Of a stretch of DNA of 64,000 bases, positions 29,655 to 39,934 are shown in pieces. Position numbers and translations under genes: made by a program. Source of the DNA: JAFAXA01 sp963777325. Lineage in GTDB: Bacteria; Pseudomonadota; Alphaproteobacteria; Acetobacterales; Acetobacteraceae. Location: positions 1 to 64,000 of the forward strand of contig CAVZQE010000020.1 of the NCBI GenBank assembly GCA_963777325.1, in the 5' to 3' direction. Within the stretch, counting starts at the first letter, position 1, and each line of letters starts with the position of its first letter. The notes beneath the pieces are model-generated. The model did no database searches and was not told where the DNA came from. It saw only the letters and a list, made by a program, of their open reading frames with translations.

Positions 29655-31656
29655 TCAGCCGGTCTGGCCGAAATCGGCGAGGTGGGCGCGCGCCTCCTCG
29701 GCGCTCTCGTAGATATGCGGCGCGACCGCCCGCCGCGCCAGGGCGTCGCCGAGCTTCATCCGCAGGAAGCCGCTGGTCGAGTAGCGCGTCGCGCCGGAAT
29801 AGTTGCGCTCCATCAACCGGCTGATCATGTCCACATACGGATCGAGCAGCTCCGGCAGGATCGAGAAATTCTCGTAGTTCACGACCGCATAGACGCGGCC
29901 GCCGGCGGGCGCCGTCTTCTCCTGGATCAGCCGCTCGATCTCATCGATCTGCGCCTGCGAGCGCAGCGAGAAGCCCGCGAGGTTGACGAAGAACAGGTTC
30001 TGCTCGCGGTCATAGGTGAGCCGTTCCGACAGCGGGCGGTCGAGCAGGTCTTGCCGCAGCTCCATCGGCTCGGGCCGGAACAGCCGCGCGTCCATCGAGA
30101 ACGGGCGCATTCACGATCGGCCGGAAATCCATCTGCGCCAGGATGTCGCGGTCGATGTCGATGCCGGGCGCGATCTCGGTCAGCTCCAGCCCGCTCGGCG
30201 TGAGCGTGAACACGCAGCGCTCGGTCACGTACAGCACGCGCTGGCCGCGCGCGACCGCGTATTCGCCCGAGAAGGTGCGGTGCTCGACCTCGTCGACGAA
30301 CTTGCGCGCCCGGCCTTCGCGCTCGATCCGCAGCGCGCCGTTCTCGATCGCGACCTTGAGCCCGCCGGCCGTGAACGTGCCGCAGAAGATCACGCGCTTG
30401 GCGCGACTGGCTGATGTTGATGAAGCCGCCCGCGCCGGCGAGCTGCGGGCCGAACCGGCTGACATTGAGGTTGCCGCGCCGGTCGGCCTCGGCCAGTCCG
30501 AGGAACGCCATGTCGAGGCCGCCGCCGTCGTAGAAGTCGAACTGATACGGCTGGTCGAGGATCGCCTGCGTGTTCACGCCCGCGCCGAAATCGAGGCCCG
30601 CCGCCGGCATGCCGCCGATCACGCCGGGTTCCGCCGTCAGCGTGATGAGATCGACGATCTTCTCCTCGTTGGCGACGGTGGCGATGCCTTCCGGCATGCC
30701 GATGCCGAGATTGACGACGCTGTTCGGCTTCAGCTCCAGCGCCGAGCGGCGCGCGATCACCTTGCGCTCCGACAGCGGCATCGGCGCGATGCCGCCGACG
30801 CGCGCGCGGATCTCGCCGCTGTAGGCCGGGTTGTACTGCGTGCCGAAGGTCTGCCAGTGATGCGCCGGATCTTCGGCCACGACCACGCAATCGACCAGGA
30901 CGCCCGGGCACCTTGACCTGGCGCGGATTGAGCGTGCCGCGCTCGGCGATGCGCTCGACCTGCGCGATGACGAGGCCGCCCGAATTGCGCGCGGCCATGG
31001 CGATCGACAGCATTTCGAGCGTGAGCGCCTCGCGCTCCATCGTGATGTTGCCGTCCGGATCGGCCGTGGTGCCGCGAATGATCGCCGACATTGATCGGGA
31101 ACGCCTTGTAGAACAGCAACTCCTCGCCGCCGATCGTGATCAGCTCGACGAGATCCTCGGTGGTGCGGGCGTTGATCTTGCCGCCGCCGAGCCGCGGATC
31201 GACGAAGGTGCCGAGACCGATGCGGGTCAGATGGCCCGGCCGCCGCGCCGCGATGTCGCGGAACAGATGCGAGATCACGCCCTGCGGCAGATTGTAGGCC
31301 TCGACCTGGTTCTCGACCGCGAGGCGCTGCAAGGCGGGCACCAGCCCCCAATGGCCGCCCACCACCCGCTTCACGAGGCCCGGACAGCCGAAATGGTTCA
31401 GCCCCTTGCCGCGCCCGTCGCCCTGGCCGCCGGCATAGACCAGCGTCAGATTGCGGGGCTTGGCGGCGGGCGGCGCGTCCGGCTCGCCGGGACTGAGATA
31501 GAACTCCTCGAGCGCGACGGCGACGCCTTCGGGGAAGCCGATCCCCACGAAGCCGCCGGTCGCGACGGTGTCGCCCTCCCGGATGAGACGCACCGCTTCG
31601 GCGGCGGAGACGATCTTGCCGTTCTCGATCCGCGACCTGACCTGGCGCCCGCTCAT
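29655..31656 (-). CDS. Acyl-CoA:acetate/3-ketoacid CoA-transferase, long form, frameshifted
   Basis: Family I CoA-transferase with both halves in one chain. First half: VRLIREGDTVATGGFVGIGF, VYAGGQGDGRGKGLNHFG, IGLGTFVDPRLGGGKIN. Second half: NSVVNLGIGMPEGIATVANE, LTAEPGVIGGMPAAGLDFG (likely holding the catalytic Glu), and DGGGLDMAFLGLAEADRRGN. About 140 further residues follow the core (RLFRPEPMELRQDLLDRPLS to the end YESAEEARAHLADFGQTG), so the whole is about 667 residues against 520-530 for the YdiF type. Breaks near 31085, 30905, 30410 and 30105. Start ATG 31656. Probably activates acetoacetate or short acids with bdhA. Confidence 0.9.
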
Positions 31657-31814
31657 GCCCGTCTCCCCGCGCGCTCGACGTGGCGCTTGTGGCTGTCCTT
31701 AGCGCACTCCGGCGCACGGGGAAAAGGCCACGGGCCAGGACTTGTCACAGCCCGGCCGGACGTGAGCTAAGGTTTGGTCAGGCCGGTCCCCGGATCTGAG
31801 GGAGATTGCGAGCG

Positions 31815-33013
31815 ATGGATTTCACTCTTCCGCCCGAGATCGACGCGCTCCGCCGCCGCATCCGCCGGTTCGTCGACGAGCGCCTGATCCCGCTCGAACG
31901 CGACCCGGCCAGCTACGACCCGCACGAGAACCTGGCGCTCCCCCTGCTCGGCACCCTCCGCGCCGAAGCCCGGGCGGAGAGGTTGTGGGCGCTCGGCATG
32001 CCGGAGGCGCGCGGCGGCGGCGGGCTGCCGATGACCGGCCTCGCCGCCTGCTACGAGGAGATGAACCGCTCGATCTTCGGCCCGGTCGTATTCAACGCCG
32101 CCGCCCCCGATGACGGCAACATGCGCGTGCTGGAGCAGGTCGCGACCGAGGCCCAGAAGGAGAGATGGCTGCAACCGATCGTGGACGGCGCGGTGTCGAG
32201 CGCGTTCGCGATGACCGAGCCGGACGGCTGCGGCTCCGATCCGTCGCTGACCTACACGACGGCGACGCGCACCGGCGCCGGATGGCGGATCGACGGACGC
32301 AAGCACTACATCACCGGCGCGGGCGACGGCCCGGCACTTTATCCTGATCGCCCGCACCTCCGACGACGCGCGGCGGGGCCTCTCAGCCTTCCTGTTCGAC
32401 GCCGGCCAGCCCCGGCTGGCGCATCGTGCGCCGCATCCCGGTCATGGGGCCGGAGGAGCATGGCGGCCATTGCGAGCTGGCCTTCGACGGGCTGGAGATC
32501 CCGGACGAGGACCGGCTGATGGAGGTCGGCGACGGGTTGCGGCTGACGCAGATCCGCCTCGGACCGGCGCGCCTCACCCACTGCATGCGCTGGACCGGGC
32601 TTGCGAAACGGTGCCTGGAGGTCGCGCTCGACTACGTGGAGCGGCGCGAGAGCTTCGGCGCAACGCTAAAGGACCACGAGAGCGTGCAGGGGCTGCTCGG
32701 GCAGGCGGCGATGGACATCGACACCGGGCGGCTGCTGACGATGCGGGCGGCGTGGCTGCTCGACCAGGGGCACAAGGCGCGGAAGGAGGTCTCGATGGCG
32801 AAGGTCGTCGTCGCCGACGCGCTGCATCGCGCCGCCGATACGGCGCTGCAACTGCTCGGCGCGCGCGGCTACTCGAAGGACACGCCGGTCGAGTGGATCT
32901 ACCGCTACGCCCGGCAGGCGCGGCTGGTCGATGGCGCGAGCGAGGTGCATCGCATGGTGCTGGCCCGCGCGCTGCTCAAGGAACGGGGGGCATTCTGGAA
33001 CTGGGGCGCGTGA
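31815..33013 (+). CDS. Acyl-CoA dehydrogenase family protein, frameshifted
   Basis: FAD-dependent acyl-CoA oxidation. N-terminal helix MDFTLPPEIDALRRRIRRFV, then SSAFAMTEPDGCGSDPS (flavin/substrate motif), WRIDGRKHYITGAGD, MEVGDGLRLTQIRLGPARLT, RRESFGATLKDHESVQGLL and the C-terminal LQLLGARGYSKDTPVEWIYR with YARQARLVDGASEVHRM. Start ATG 31815 after GGGAG; stop overlaps the next gene as GTGA. Breaks near 32335 and 32415. Proteins like this paired with an APH-type kinase (as in ACAD10/11) act on hydroxyacyl-CoAs; this pairing supports such a role by inference. Confidence 0.92.
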
Positions 33014-34029
33014 ATCTCGCCACGGACGAGGCGGTTCGGGCGCGGCTCGCTTCGTGGCTGGCCGGGCGGGCGGGCGCGCGGTCGGTCGCGATCGAGCGCG
33101 CGCGGCTGCTGGCGGGCGGCGCGATCCAGCAGAACTGGCATCTCGCGGCGCGCGTGGCGGACGGCCCGCATGAGGGTGCGCAGGACTGGGTGCTGCGGAC
33201 GGACGCGCAGGCGGTGCTCAGCCACAGCCACGCGCGGGCCGAGGAGTTCGCCCTGCTGCGCGCGGCCTGGGGCGCGGGCGTGCCGGTGCCGGAGCCGCTG
33301 TTCGTGTGCGAGGACCGCGCCGTGCTCGGCCGGCCGTTCTTCGTCATGCGGCTGGTTCGCGGCGTCGCCGCACCTCGGCAGGTGGTGCGCGGCGAACGCT
33401 TCGGCGGCGGACGCGAAGCGCTTGCGGCCTCGCTCGGGCGCATCCTCGCGCGCATCCACTCCATCCGGCCGGGCCATCCGGGCCTCGGCTTCCTGGCCCC
33501 GCCGCATGCCGCGCCGATGCAGGCGCTGATCGAGGATTACCGCCGCCGGATCGACGAAAGCGCCATCCCCCGTCCGGTGTTCGAGTGGGGCCTGCGGCAT
33601 CTCGAGCGGCTGCGTCTGCCATCGGGCGAGACCGTGCTGTGCCACAACGATTTCCGCACGGGCAATCTCATGGTCGACGAGGCGGGCGTGCAGGCGGTGC
33701 TCGACTGGGAGTTCGCGCGCTGGGGCGATCCGCTCACGGACATCGGCTGGTTCTGCGCCCGAAGCTGGCGGTTTGGAAGCCCGCACGAGGCAGGGGGCAT
33801 CGGCTCGCGCGAAGCGTTCTACCACGGCTACGAGACGGAATCCGGGCGCCGCATCGCGCGGGATCAGGTCGCGGCCTGGGAGTTGCTGGCCGCGCTGCGC
33901 TGGGGCGTGATCGCCGCCGAACAGGCGGACCGGCATGCCTCGGGCCGCGAGCACAGCCTCGAACTCGCGCTCACTGGCCAGATTATCCCGGAGCTGGAGC
34001 AGGACATCTTGGACATCGCGCATGCATGA
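33010..34029 (+). CDS. Aminoglycoside-phosphotransferase-like kinase (ACAD10/11-type partner)
   Basis: Intact 339-residue protein-kinase-like fold. GGAIQQNWHLAARV at the nucleotide site, HSHARAEEFALLRAAW, and the Brenner motif VLCHNDFRTGNLMVDE with catalytic Asp and metal Asn, then AVLDWEFARWGDPLTDIGWF. GTG 33010 overlaps the dehydrogenase stop, so translation is coupled. In the two-domain mammalian ACAD10/11 proteins this kinase part phosphorylates a 4-hydroxyacyl-CoA before the dehydrogenase step; the same use here is an inference. It is not a resistance gene in this context. Confidence 0.9.
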   Translation: MNLATDEAVRARLASWLAGRAGARSVAIERARLLAGGAIQQNWHLAARVADGPHEGAQDWVLRTDAQAVLSHSHARAEEFALLRAAWGAGVPVPEPLFVCEDRAVLGRPFFVMRLVRGVAAPRQVVRGERFGGGREALAASLGRILARIHSIRPGHPGLGFLAPPHAAPMQALIEDYRRRIDESAIPRPVFEWGLRHLERLRLPSGETVLCHNDFRTGNLMVDEAGVQAVLDWEFARWGDPLTDIGWFCARSWRFGSPHEAGGIGSREAFYHGYETESGRRIARDQVAAWELLAALRWGVIAAEQADRHASGREHSLELALTGQIIPELEQDILDIAHA

Positions 34030-34387
34030 ACCGCCGTCCGGCCCCGAGCTGCTCGACGCGGCCCGCAGGACGCTGCTGGACGAACTGCTTCCGGCCCTGC
34101 CGGCGGAGAAGCACTATCCGGCGCTGATGGTCGCCAACGCGATCGCGATCGCCGCCCGGACCGCACGGCACGATCACGCCTCGGCCGACGCGCTGGCGGC
34201 CGAAGCACGGGCGCTGATGGGCGGACACCCTGACGACGATGCGTGGCGGCCTCTCGCGGCCGCGATCCGGGCGGGTCGCTTCGATCCCGGGAGCGACGGC
34301 CATGACCGCGCCTACGCCCTGCTGCGGGCCTATGCCGAGGCGCGCTGCGCCATCAGCAGCCCGAAAGCGCGGCGTGGACAGGGCTGA
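34022..34387 (+). CDS. DUF6285 domain protein
   Basis: Intact 121-residue, Ala-rich helical protein starting at ATG 34022, inside the end of the kinase gene. Segments such as LLDAARRTLLDELLPALPAE, KHYPALMVANAIAIAAR and DRAYALLRAYAEARCAISSP match small proteins regularly found after APH-type kinase genes in acyl-CoA dehydrogenase operons. Function unknown. Third gene of the operon. Confidence 0.8.
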   Translation: MHEPPSGPELLDAARRTLLDELLPALPAEKHYPALMVANAIAIAARTARHDHASADALAAEARALMGGHPDDDAWRPLAAAIRAGRFDPGSDGHDRAYALLRAYAEARCAISSPKARRGQG

Positions 34388-34399
34388 CGCGGCCCGGCC

Positions 34400-35860
34400 A
34401 TGCACTCGCTCCGCTCCCGGCTCTGGGTTTTGTGGGCGCTCGCGACCGCCGCCGCGATCGTGGTCGGCTTTCTGCTGCTGCAACTCTACCGCACGTCCTC
34501 CTCGGCGCAGGAGCAGCGGGCGGAGGCCGTCGTCGCACGCGCGTGCGACGCGATCCGGGAGCGCTTCGCCTTCTACGCGGCCGGGTGGAACGGCGCCGAT
34601 TTCGCGCTCGACCAACCCGGGCAGCTGCGCGATCTCGCGGCGGTGGTCACCGTCGCCCTCGCGCCGTGGCCCGGGCTCGCGGGCGGCATCTGGCTCGCGG
34701 GCAGCGGCTCCCTCGCCGAAACGGGCGGGGTGGGCACGGCCGCCGCAGAGTCCCTCATCCGAGAGGCGAACAAAGAGGCTTCCCGCGCCGAGCAGTCGGC
34801 ACTGCTCCGCGTCTCGGAGGGCAACCGTCTGCTGCTCGCCGCCTCCTGCCCGCTCCCGAGTCCGATCTCCGGCCTGACCGGCTGGACGCTCGCCTCCGTG
34901 GCCCGGCCCGCCGGATATGGCAGCCTCGGGCTTGGGCTTGGCGTCCTGGCGGCGCTCGTGCTCGGGATCGCGCTCTGGCTAACCGGCATCACGGTCGTGT
35001 GGGGGCGCAAGGTCGGGCAGATCGAGGCGGCGCTGTCGCGGCACGACGTCGAGATGCTGCCCGAGCTGCCTCCGACGGGCGAGCGGGAACTGGATCGCAT
35101 AGTCGCCGCTCTCAACGACGCGGGCCAGCGGCTCGCGGCGGCACGCCTGCGTTCCTCGGAGATGACGGCGCGGATGGCGGCCTCCGAACGGCTGGCCGCG
35201 CTCGGGCGCATGGCGGCGGCGGTCGCGCACGAAATCCGCAATCCGATGGCGGCGATGCGCCTGCGTTCCGAGAACGCGCTCGCGGGAGATGTCGCGCGGC
35301 AGCGGACGGCGCTGGAGGCGAGCCTCGTCCAGATCGGCCGCGTCGACGCGCTGATCGCCGAACTGCTGACGATGACGGAGCGGCGGGAGCCGCATCCGCT
35401 CCCGGCCTCGCTCGCCGCGTTCGTGACAGCGCGCGCGGACGCCCATCGCGATCTCGCCGACACGCGCGCGGTCTCGCTGACCGTTTCCGCCCCGCCCGCC
35501 ACCGTCTCGCTCGATCCGGCCCTCGCCGGGCGCTCGCTCGACAATCTGCTGCTCAACGCAATCCAGCATACGGGAGCGGGAGGCGAGGTCCGGGTCGCCG
35601 CCAAGGTCGCCGGTGGGCGTGTCCGGATCGAGGTCGCCGACACCGGATGCGGCGTCCCGTCCGGTCTGAGGGCGCGGCTGTTCGAGCCGTTCGCCACCGG
35701 CCGGCCGGAAGGGACCGGCCTCGGCCTCGCCATCGCCCGCGAACTCGCGGAAGCGCATGGCGGCAGCCTGACGCTCGCCGACGCGGGCGGCGAGACGCCC
35801 GGACGCGGCGCGCGGTTCGTGCTGGACCTGCCGGGAGGGGCGCGATGGCCGCCATCCTGA
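34400..35860 (+). CDS. Membrane-bound sensor histidine kinase (NtrB/ZraS-like)
   Basis: Intact 486-residue kinase. Helix 1 at residues 11-29 and helix 2 at about 174-200 bound a periplasmic sensor part of about 145 residues of no known domain. A short linker follows, then the phospho-acceptor His277 in MAAAVAHEIRNPMAAMRL, N box NLLLNAIQHTGAGG, G1 VADTGCGVPSG, F/G2 LFEPFATGRPEGTGLGLAIA. Its end overlaps the response regulator gene by 16 bases. The domain order is that of kinases that drive sigma-54 activators. The signal is unknown; the target gene downstream suggests an envelope or metal signal. Confidence 0.93.
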   Translation: MHSLRSRLWVLWALATAAAIVVGFLLLQLYRTSSSAQEQRAEAVVARACDAIRERFAFYAAGWNGADFALDQPGQLRDLAAVVTVALAPWPGLAGGIWLAGSGSLAETGGVGTAAAESLIREANKEASRAEQSALLRVSEGNRLLLAASCPLPSPISGLTGWTLASVARPAGYGSLGLGLGVLAALVLGIALWLTGITVVWGRKVGQIEAALSRHDVEMLPELPPTGERELDRIVAALNDAGQRLAAARLRSSEMTARMAASERLAALGRMAAAVAHEIRNPMAAMRLRSENALAGDVARQRTALEASLVQIGRVDALIAELLTMTERREPHPLPASLAAFVTARADAHRDLADTRAVSLTVSAPPATVSLDPALAGRSLDNLLLNAIQHTGAGGEVRVAAKVAGGRVRIEVADTGCGVPSGLRARLFEPFATGRPEGTGLGLAIARELAEAHGGSLTLADAGGETPGRGARFVLDLPGGARWPPS

Positions 35861-37181
35861 TCGTGGACGACGACGCGGCGCTGCGCGAGGGACTCGCGGA
35901 GAGCCTGACCGATCTCGGCCACACCGTCGTCGAGGCGGCGGACGGTCCGGCGGCCCTCGCCCTCGCCACGCGGCGGCGACCGGACGCCGTGCTGCTCGAC
36001 CTGCGCATGCCGCGCATGGACGGGCTAGAGGTTCTGGCGCGGCTGCGGGCACTCCCGGACCCGCCCGCGGTCGCGGTCCTGACGGCCCACGCCTCGGCCG
36101 CGAATACAATCGAGGCGATGCGCCTCGGCGCGGCGGACCATCTCGTCAAGCCGGTCGGCCGCGCCGACCTCGCCGCCCTTCTGGTGCGGCTGCTGCCCCG
36201 CATCGCCGCCGACGCCCCGCCTACCGCGCCTCCGGAGGCGGAGCCCGGGGCTCTGGTCGGCGCATCGGCGGCGATGCGGGAGGTGCAGAAGGCGATCGGC
36301 CTGCTGGCCGACAGCGAGGCGACGGTGCTGATCTCGGGCGAGACCGGCACCGGCAAGGAGGTGGTGGCGCGCGCGATCCATCTGCACGGACGGCGCCGCG
36401 CCAAGCCCTTCGTCCCCGTCAACTGCGCCGCGATCCCGGCCGAACTGCTGGAAAGCCAGCTCTTCGGCCATGTGCGCGGCGCGTTCACCGGCGCCATCGC
36501 CGACCGGGCCGGCTCGTTCCGGGAGGCGCAGGGCGGGACGCTGTTCCTCGACGAGATCGGCGACATGGACCCGGCGATGCAGGCGAAGCTGCTGCGCGTG
36601 CTGCAGGAGCGCGTGGTGACGCCCGTCGGCGGCCGGCCGGTCCCGGTCGACGTGCGCATCCTGTCGGCGACCCATCGCGATCTGAGGGCGCGTGTCGCGG
36701 AAGGCCGGTTCCGGGAGGATCTGTTCTACCGCGTCGGCGTGGTGCCGCTCTCGCTGCCGCCGCTGCGCGACCGGCTGGCCGACATCGTCCCGCTCGCGGA
36801 GCACTTCCTGGCGCTCGCGCTGCAGGCGGCGGCACGCCGAAGCGCCTGTCGGCGGAGGCCGCCGCGCGGCTGCTTGCGCATTCCTGGCCCGGCAACGTGC
36901 GCGAATTGCAGAACGCGATGCAGCGGGCGACCGCGCTCGTCCGCGCATCCGTGATCGGGCGAGGCGACCTCGATTTCCTAACGGCGCCCGCGCCGGCCGC
37001 CGCGCCGGACTGGCTCGACGGCGATCTCGAGACCGCGATCACCCGGCTGGAACGAGCGATGATCGCCCGCGCGCTCGCCGAAACGCACGGCAACCGCACC
37101 GAAGCGGCCAGAAGGCTCGGCATTCATCGCCAGCTGCTCCACACCAAACTGCGCCGCTACGGCATGGAAGCGGACCGCTGA
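35845..37181 (+). CDS. Sigma-54-dependent response regulator (NtrC family), one frameshift
   Basis: Receiver domain with phospho-acceptor Asp52 (LLDLRMPRMDG); AAA+ domain with Walker A GETGTGKE (165-172), the sigma-54 contact loop GAFTGA (212-217), GGTLFLDEIGDM and RVVPLSLPPLRDR-type text (VGVVPLSLPPLRDR here); a Fis-type helix-turn-helix at the end (NRTEAARRLGIHRQLLHTKL). One break near 36835, just before SAEAARLLA-like text and SWPGNVRELQNAM. It stops at TGA 37179-37181. A sigma-54 promoter lies 92 bases beyond the stop, so this regulator very probably controls the gene at 37339. Confidence 0.95.
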
Positions 37182-37183
37182 GG

Positions 37184-37211
37184 CGTCCGTTTTCCGGACG
37201 GCTTCGTCCGG
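37184..37211. promoter_or_regulatory. Inverted repeats, possible activator binding site or terminator
   Basis: CGTCCG (37184-37189) pairs with CGGACG (37195-37200), which pairs again, as CCGGACG (37194-37200), with CGTCCGG (37205-37211). The two overlapping dyads lie about 65-90 bases before the sigma-54 promoter, where an enhancer-binding protein would be expected. They also lie just after the regulator stop and could serve as a terminator. The sequence does not decide between these. Confidence 0.45.
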
Positions 37212-37272
37212 GACGACGACGGTCCAGCAGCCCAGGGCCGAGAGAAACCTAAGTGCTGCAATGCGTTATCTC

Positions 37273-37287
37273 TGGCACGCCGCTTGC
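37273..37287 (+). promoter_or_regulatory. Sigma-54 (-24/-12) promoter
   Basis: TGGCACG (37273-37279), four bases, TTGC (37284-37287): it fits the RpoN consensus TGGCACG-N4-TTGC exactly, with correct spacing. Transcription would begin near 37298, about 40 bases before ATG 37339. The gene just upstream codes for a GAFTGA-bearing sigma-54 activator, which gives independent support. Confidence 0.88.
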
Positions 37288-37338
37288 GCTTGTAGGCTGT
37301 GGGGGGCCGATGTGGCCCGTCACTTCTGGAGGCTAGTA

Positions 37339-38124
37339 ATGAGACACTCGAAACTGCGCACCGCCCTGCTCGCGGCGACGCTGATCGCGGGAGGCGCCGG
37401 AGTTGCGGCCGCGCAATCCGGCGGCAGCGTCTACGACGCATCCCAGCTTCCTTCGGTCAAGGGCAAGGTCGCGCAATACGATCTGACGCCGCGCGGCGAT
37501 GTGGACGGGCTGATCCTCGACGACGGCACCGAGGTGCATTTCCCGCCGCATCTCGGCACCGAAATCGTCGCCGTGGTGAAGCCGGGCGATGCGGTCACGG
37601 TGCATGGCCTGAAGGCGCGCGCGCTGCCCTTGGTGCAGGCGATGTCGGTGACGGCGGACGCGAGCGGCAAGACCGTGCAGGACAATGGACCCCCGGGCGG
37701 TCCCCCGGGTGGTCCGATGGGCGGCCCGGGCCCGCATCACGGCCATCCGCCCGGCCCGGCGATGATGGGCGGCGAGCAGACGATGACCGCGCAGGGCACC
37801 GTGAAAGCCCAACTGCACGGCCCGCGCGGCGATCTGAACGGCGTGCTGCTGAACGACGGCACGATCGTCAAGCTGCCGCCGCCGGAAGCGACCCGGCTCG
37901 GGGACCAGCTCAAGACCGGCCAGACGATCTACGTCCAGGGCAAAGGGTTCAAGAACGTCCTCGGCACCCTCGTGATGGCGCGTCAGATCGGCCCTTCGGC
38001 CGACAAGCTGACCGAAATCAAGGGGCCGGCGATGCACTGGATGCACGGACACCATGGTCCCGGCGGCGAACCCGGGGAGCATGGCGCACCCAGCGAGCCG
38101 GGGGCACCGCCGCCCCCTCGGTAA
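37339..38124 (+). CDS. Secreted two-repeat protein, His/Gly/Pro-rich, probable sigma-54 target
   Basis: Intact 261-residue protein with an N-terminal signal peptide (about 1-25, AGVAAA then QSG). Two related domains of about 65 residues follow: 41-105 (KGKVAQYDLTPRGDVDGLIL, DDGTEVHFPP) and 152-216 (QGTVKAQLHGPRGDLNGVLL, NDGTIVKLPP). Each is a small beta domain with PRGD(V/L)(D/N)G and (D/N)DGT in the same places, probably OB-like. The linker 116-148 is Gly/Pro/Met/His-rich and the tail 231-261 has HWMHGHHGPGGEPGEHG. These may bind a metal such as copper or nickel, an inference from composition only. Ribosome site TGGAGG at 37327-37332. Not a family I can name. Confidence 0.8.
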   Translation: MRHSKLRTALLAATLIAGGAGVAAAQSGGSVYDASQLPSVKGKVAQYDLTPRGDVDGLILDDGTEVHFPPHLGTEIVAVVKPGDAVTVHGLKARALPLVQAMSVTADASGKTVQDNGPPGGPPGGPMGGPGPHHGHPPGPAMMGGEQTMTAQGTVKAQLHGPRGDLNGVLLNDGTIVKLPPPEATRLGDQLKTGQTIYVQGKGFKNVLGTLVMARQIGPSADKLTEIKGPAMHWMHGHHGPGGEPGEHGAPSEPGAPPPPR

Positions 38125-38137
38125 CCTGGACCGCTCT

Positions 38138-38163
38138 CCTCCTCCCGCCCACGCGGGAGGAGG
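38138..38163. terminator. Strong hairpin between convergent genes
   Basis: CCTCCTCCCGC (38138-38148) and GCGGGAGGAGG (38153-38163) form a perfect 11-bp stem with loop CCAC. It lies between the ends of the secreted-protein gene and the convergent pgi gene. No T-run follows on either strand, so it may slow polymerase or protect both 3' ends rather than act as a classic terminator. Confidence 0.55.
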
Positions 38164-38176
38164 TTGCGGGAGGAGG

Positions 38177-39803
<1,627 letters not shown>

Positions 39804-39934
39804 ACCGTCCTGCTCTGCTGTGGGTTGTCCCGGGCGAGCCAACCCTAGCACGAGGCCGGGCCGGCCGGAAACGTGGCCCGCGCCGCTTGGCGCCGCCCTT
39901 CCCTGGCGCTCGGCCCGCACGCTAGCATTCCCGC

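Noticed and set aside
33010..34029. Aminoglycoside resistance gene
   Set aside because: The kinase motif is shared, but the overlap with an acyl-CoA dehydrogenase and a DUF6285 gene points to a metabolic kinase.
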